A stretch of DNA of 27,108 bases, from contig JAFGUS010000088.1 of assembly GCA_016938395.1 (NCBI GenBank), forward strand, positions 1-27,108, in the 5' to 3' direction. Every line of letters starts with the position of its first letter. Position 1 is the stretch's first letter. Below the pieces are notes generated by a model. The model saw nothing but the letters and a program-made list of their open reading frames with translations. It had not been told where the DNA came from and ran no database searches. Source of the DNA: Coriobacteriia bacterium (GTDB taxonomy: Bacteria; Actinomycetota; Coriobacteriia; Anaerosomatales; Anaerosomataceae). Position numbers and translations under genes: made by a program. This document shows, piece by piece, positions 23,332 through 27,108 of this stretch.

Positions 23332-24290
23332 GACGCGCCCCCCTCTTCATCCGGCCCCTGGTGTGCCGCCGATTCTATCAGGTCGAGTGCGGCGGCAGTC
23401 GCCTCGTCGACCGACAGTCCGGTAACGTTGAGCCACCGGACGCGCGGGTCGGCGCCAAACCAGCTCAGCTGGCGCTTCGCATACCGCCGCGATGCCTGCT
23501 TGATCGCCAGGACGGCAGCCTCGAGGGTGTCGTCCCCGTCGATGACCGCCACGAGCTCCTTGTAGCCGATCGCCTGACCGGCCGTGAGTGCCGTGCGGAG
23601 GCCCCGCGCGAGGAGCGCGCGGACTTCCTCCAGGAGTCCAGCACTCATCATCGCGTCCACTCGCTCATCGATGCGCTCGTAGAGCGTCGCACGTGCCATC
23701 GTGAGGCCGACGAACACGGTACGGGGGTAGTGGAGCCTTCTTCGGGCGAATCCGGCCGCCTGAGAGGCGTACGACGTCCCCTGCGACGCCATCTCGAGGG
23801 CGCGCAGTACCCGCTTGACGTTGTGGGAATGGATGAGCGACGCCGAGGCGGGGTCGGTGGCGGCCAGTTCGGCATGCATCGCCTCGGGGCCGGCCTCTTC
23901 GAGGCGTCGCTCGAGGTCCCGGCGCAGTGCGCCGTCGATGGCGCCCGCCGGGAAGGACATCTCGTCGAGCGCCGCCCGGACGTACAGGCCGGTGCCGCCC
24001 GCCACCACGGGCAGAAGCCCGCGACCGGCGATGTCGGCGATCGCCGCTCTGGCGTCGCGCTGGTAGAGCGCGGCCGAGTACGGTTCGCCCGGGTCCACGA
24101 GGTCGAGACAGTGATGGGGCACGAGCCGGTCGCTCCATGGCGTCTTGGCGGTGCCGACGTCCATCCCGCGGTAGACCTGCATCGAGTCGGCGGAGATGAT
24201 CTCACCGCCGAGTGCGAGGGCCAGGCGCTCGGCCACCGCCGACTTACCGACGGCGGTGGGGCCCACGATGGCGAGGATCGAGGGGCGCAC
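23328..24290 (-). CDS. miaA: tRNA dimethylallyltransferase
   Basis: A 320-aa enzyme that adds a dimethylallyl group to A37 of tRNAs reading UNN codons, the substrate for MiaB nearby. It has P-loop GPTAVGKS (residues 10-17), the tRNA/DMAPP site DSMQVYRGMDVGTAK, HHCLDLVDP, VVAGGTGLYVRA and the late QAIGYKEL motif. The length is typical. GTG 24290 begins three bases after the upstream stop, with no clear ribosome site of its own, so it probably depends on coupling to the Memo-AMMECR1 gene. The 3' end overlaps dapF by four bases. Confidence 0.95.
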   Translation of the reverse strand: MRPSILAIVGPTAVGKSAVAERLALALGGEIISADSMQVYRGMDVGTAKTPWSDRLVPHHCLDLVDPGEPYSAALYQRDARAAIADIAGRGLLPVVAGGTGLYVRAALDEMSFPAGAIDGALRRDLERRLEEAGPEAMHAELAATDPASASLIHSHNVKRVLRALEMASQGTSYASQAAGFARRRLHYPRTVFVGLTMARATLYERIDERVDAMMSAGLLEEVRALLARGLRTALTAGQAIGYKELVAVIDGDDTLEAAVLAIKQASRRYAKRQLSWFGADPRVRWLNVTGLSVDEATAAALDLIESAAHQGPDEEGGAS

Positions 24291-24293
24291 GGG

Positions 24294-25700
24294 CTAGTGA
24301 TACCGGTCGACGCGGAAGCGCTCGAGCTCGAAGCGCTCGGTGGGAGCGATCCCCGCCTTGCGAAGCGCAATCGATACCTGCTCGTCAGGTGTGTCCACCC
24401 CGTCGAGGTCGGGTAGGAGCAGCCCGCGCCGCCATCCCGAGGTGACGATCACGCCCCACGTCCTCGGGTCGAGGTCGGGCATGGTCGCGGGCTCGGCGGG
24501 GCCGAGCACGTCCACCGAGATCTCGAGGTCGTCGAGCTCCTCGCGTGTGACCGGTGGGAAGCGCGGGTCGGCGGTGGCGGCCTGGACGGCGTTGTGCACG
24601 ATCTCCTGCGCCAGCGTGGGATGTGTCGCCTCGATCGTGCCGATGCATCCTCGCAGATCACCCTCCCGGTGCAGGCTCACGAACGTGCCGTGGCGCTCGG
24701 TCAGGACACCCTCGGGCTCGGCAGGTTCGGGGATCCGCCCTTCGCGCACGTACGCCTCGATGGTTCGCCGCGCGAGGGCCACCGGCGAAGACTCGGGCGC
24801 GGTGTCCGCCGGGGTGTCCGGCTCGGCGCTCGATGTCGGTGAGGTGCCCTCAGTGTCGCACCCCTGCGTGGCGAGCGGGTCGAGCAGCGACGGCGAGGCC
24901 ACCACCGCAGTGAGATATCCCACGCCCCAGGGTCCCTCGTAGGCGAGCACGCGGGTGCACGCGTCGGTGTCCTCCACGAACCCGCCGAGCGTGACGAACG
25001 AGCGCAAACCGCACTCCCCCGCCTCGTTGATGAGCGCGGGGTCGATGCACTCGAGCCCGTCGAAGTCACCCGTCTCGAGCAGGCGCACGAGTGCCTCGTC
25101 GAACTCGGCGGCGTGCGGCGAGAACCCGGCAGGCGCGTCGGGTGTCAGCCGGTGGCTACAGTCGCCGCTCGCGAGGAAGGCCACGCGCCGCCCGAGGCCG
25201 GTGGCGGCGCGTGCGATGGCGCGGCCGAGCGAGTGGTGGACCGACAGCGGCAGGTACGACAGCGACAGGACGACGATCGGGTAGCGTCCCTCGCGGTCAA
25301 GGAAGGACAGCGGCACCATCACGCCGTGGTCGAGCGTTCCGGCATCGAGAAGCGGACTCTCGAAGCGGGAGAGCACCGGAATGTCGTCGGCTGCCGCTTC
25401 GGCGATGATCGCGCGCGCCAGCTCGGGGTCGCCTGCGGCACCGAAGCGCACGCGGTGTGCGCCGAACGCTCCGAGATCACCCGTCAATCGCTCGCTCTCG
25501 TCGATGATGAAGGCCGTGCGGGTGACCGGCGCGTGCGGCGACATGATCACAATCGCGTCGGGATCGAACCTCTCAAGCAGCGATGCGGCGTAGTCGAGGG
25601 CCTTGGTGGAGTCCGCCGTGACCTCGGAGCGCGCGCCGCCCACCTCGGGGACCATGATCGGCGGGTGCGGAGCGACGATGCCGAGCGTGGCACGAGTCAT
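24294..25700 (-). CDS. Fused Memo-like (AmmeMemoSam B) and AMMECR1 (AmmeMemoSam A) protein
   Basis: A 468-aa two-domain protein of unknown biochemical role. The N-terminal part (about 1-265) is a Memo/extradiol dioxygenase LigB-like domain with the metal-ligand style motifs APHPPIMVPEVGG, MSPHAP, LDHGVMVPLSFL and LASGDCSHRL. A Ser/Pro/Thr/Asp-rich linker (about 280-305) leads to an AMMECR1 domain (about 305-468) with GTFVSLHREGDLRGCIGTIEA and the DLEISVDVL core. In many anaerobes these two domains, fused or separate, associate with a radical-SAM protein (the AmmeMemoRadiSam system). That partner is not in this window. ATG 25700 has GGAGG about 8 bases upstream. The gene sits between miaB and miaA, which could tie it to RNA modification. 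Confidence 0.88.
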   Translation of the reverse strand: MTRATLGIVAPHPPIMVPEVGGARSEVTADSTKALDYAASLLERFDPDAIVIMSPHAPVTRTAFIIDESERLTGDLGAFGAHRVRFGAAGDPELARAIIAEAAADDIPVLSRFESPLLDAGTLDHGVMVPLSFLDREGRYPIVVLSLSYLPLSVHHSLGRAIARAATGLGRRVAFLASGDCSHRLTPDAPAGFSPHAAEFDEALVRLLETGDFDGLECIDPALINEAGECGLRSFVTLGGFVEDTDACTRVLAYEGPWGVGYLTAVVASPSLLDPLATQGCDTEGTSPTSSAEPDTPADTAPESSPVALARRTIEAYVREGRIPEPAEPEGVLTERHGTFVSLHREGDLRGCIGTIEATHPTLAQEIVHNAVQAATADPRFPPVTREELDDLEISVDVLGPAEPATMPDLDPRTWGVIVTSGWRRGLLLPDLDGVDTPDEQVSIALRKAGIAPTERFELERFRVDRYH

Positions 25701-25748
25701 CTCACTCACCTCCCGGACACCGTGAGCATTCCCCGGGTGCACTGACGG

Positions 25749-27095
25749 CTAACCACCGCTGTCGCCGGCTGCATCCACGAGCGTGCCCGTGAGGAACCAC
25801 GGATGGGCCGCGGTGATACGCACGTCTCGCACGGTGCCGGCCAAGTCCTCAGCGGCGCTGCCCGGGGGCACGGGCAGGTGCACGAGGCGGTTGTGCGGCG
25901 TCCGAGCGGCGAGCACGCTCTCATCGCGACGCGACGGGCCTTCGATGAGTGCGGGCCGGACGGCGCCGACCTCGCGGGTGTTGGCGGCTAGCGACAGGTC
26001 GCGCACGAGGGTGACGAGGCGGTCGAAGCGCTCCTGCGCGATCCGCCGCGGCACACGGTCGGTGAGATCGGCGGCTGGAGTACCCTCACGTCGCGAGTAG
26101 ATGAAGGTGAACGCGTGGTCGAAGGCCACCCGCTCCACGAGGTCGAGCATGAGGGCGAAGTCGTCCTCGGTCTCGCCGGGGAACCCGACGATCAGGTCGG
26201 TCGACAGCGCGATATCGGGCACCGCCGCGCGGAGGCGCGCGATACGCTCGAGGTAGGCGTCACGCGTGTAGCCGCGGTTCATGGCGGCGAGCATGCGGTC
26301 CGAGCCGTGCTGCACGGGCAGGTGCAGGTACGGCATGAGGGCTGGCACCTCGGCCAGTGCGCGGATGGTCTCGTCCGACAGGTCCTTGGGGTGGCTTGTG
26401 GCGAACCTGATGCGGCCCACGCCTGTCTCGGCCACTGAGCGCAGCAGCTCGGCGAACCGCGGCTCGCCGTAGCGGTCGCGTCCGTACGAGTTGACGTTCT
26501 GCCCGAGGAGGGTGACCTCCACCACCCCGTCGGCCGTGAGGCGCTCGACCTCGGCGACGACGTCCTTAAACGCCCGGCTGCGCTCGGCGCCGCGCACGCG
26601 CGGGACGATGCAGTACGCGCAGTGGTTGTCGCAGCCCACCGTGATCGGCACCCACGCGTGCCAGCGGTGCTCGCGCACGGACGGCAGGTCGCTCGCGAAC
26701 GTGTCGCCCTCGTCGAGAACACGTATAGCGGGACGGCCCGCGGCAGCCGCTTCGAGCAGCGACGGAAGCTCGTGGATATTGTGCGTGCCGAAGACCACGT
26801 CCACGTGCGGGAGCTGCCTGAGGAGCGTCGCGCCATCGCGCTGCCCGACGCAGCCGCCGACGGCGATGAGCACGTCGGGACGGCCGCCGGTCTTGAGTGC
26901 CTTGAGCGACGACACCTGACCGAGCAGCCGGTCATCCGCGGTCTCGCGCACGCAGCACGTGTTGAAAACGATCACGTCGGCTTCCTCGAGCACGGGGGCG
27001 TGTGTGAACCCCTCGGCCTCAAGGAGACCCGCGATGCGCTCGGAGTCGTGCTTGTTCATCTGGCAGCCGAAGGTGCGGATGGCGTAGGTGGTCAC
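25749..27095 (-). CDS. miaB: tRNA-2-methylthio-N6-isopentenyladenosine synthase
   Basis: A 448-aa radical-SAM methylthiotransferase that adds the 2-methylthio group to i6A37, completing the modification begun by MiaA. The N-terminal UPF0004 domain supplies Cys11 (FGCQMN), Cys47 (NTCCVRE) and Cys82 (GGCVGQ) for the auxiliary iron-sulfur cluster. The radical-SAM cluster motif CDNHCAYC uses Cys155, Cys159 and Cys162. A C-terminal TRAM-like domain ends the protein. Length is typical. GTG 27095 has GGAGG seven to eight bases upstream, just at the window edge. It is the first visible gene of the leftward operon; Memo-AMMECR1 follows after 48 bases. Confidence 0.96.
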   Translation of the reverse strand: MTTYAIRTFGCQMNKHDSERIAGLLEAEGFTHAPVLEEADVIVFNTCCVRETADDRLLGQVSSLKALKTGGRPDVLIAVGGCVGQRDGATLLRQLPHVDVVFGTHNIHELPSLLEAAAAGRPAIRVLDEGDTFASDLPSVREHRWHAWVPITVGCDNHCAYCIVPRVRGAERSRAFKDVVAEVERLTADGVVEVTLLGQNVNSYGRDRYGEPRFAELLRSVAETGVGRIRFATSHPKDLSDETIRALAEVPALMPYLHLPVQHGSDRMLAAMNRGYTRDAYLERIARLRAAVPDIALSTDLIVGFPGETEDDFALMLDLVERVAFDHAFTFIYSRREGTPAADLTDRVPRRIAQERFDRLVTLVRDLSLAANTREVGAVRPALIEGPSRRDESVLAARTPHNRLVHLPVPPGSAAEDLAGTVRDVRITAAHPWFLTGTLVDAAGDSGG

Positions 27096-27108
27096 AGGCT
27101 GACCTCCC

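Overview
This is a GC-rich, densely coding bacterial window with no rRNA, tRNA, CRISPR array, transposase or phage gene that I can see. GTG, TTG and ATG starts are all used behind strong GGAGG-type ribosome sites. The SOS boxes are of the CGAAC-N4-GTTYG type found in Gram-positive bacteria. LL-diaminopimelate aminotransferase and an oxygen-sensitive 2-ketoacid:ferredoxin oxidoreductase point to an anaerobe. My inference is an anaerobic, high-GC actinobacterium, perhaps near the Coriobacteriia or an uncultured subsurface relative. No single marker proves this.

Region 1 (1-10394, + strand). After the tail of an NlpC/P60 peptidase comes one long colinear cluster: iorA, iorB, a double-ACT protein, two tandem paralogous lipoprotein receptors, livH, livM, livG, livF and a PaaK-like CoA ligase. 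Junctions are mostly overlapping or only a few bases. Together they look like an amino-acid uptake and fermentation module. The ABC transporter imports hydrophobic amino acids. Transamination elsewhere gives aryl- or branched 2-ketoacids. IorAB decarboxylates these to acyl-CoA and reduces ferredoxin, and the ligase interconverts aryl acid and acyl-CoA. The ACT protein may sense amino acids. A 17-base dyad lies just upstream of iorA.

Region 2 (10426-14218). Three small uncharacterised + strand genes (a membrane-anchored helical protein, a membrane-anchored SH3b protein and a small acidic protein) converge on two - strand genes (a membrane GT2 glycosyltransferase and a DUF202 protein). The convergent gap of about 320 bases contains a short AT-rich island.

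Region 3 (14403-18484, - strand). This is a nucleotide-handling group: nrdR, a miniature CPGC thioredoxin-like protein, dut, an AzgA/PbuG-type purine permease and a UraA-type uracil permease. nrdR has a good promoter with a probable NrdR box inside its spacer.

Region 4 (18655-19874). A divergent SOS module: a YneA/DivS-like membrane-LysM protein faces lexA, with three LexA boxes placed on two readable promoters.

Region 5 (19891-27095, - strand). A tight housekeeping operon in the order miaB, fused Memo-AMMECR1, miaA, dapF, dapL-type aminotransferase and hflX. It combines tRNA modification, lysine/peptidoglycan precursor synthesis and a ribosome-associated GTPase.
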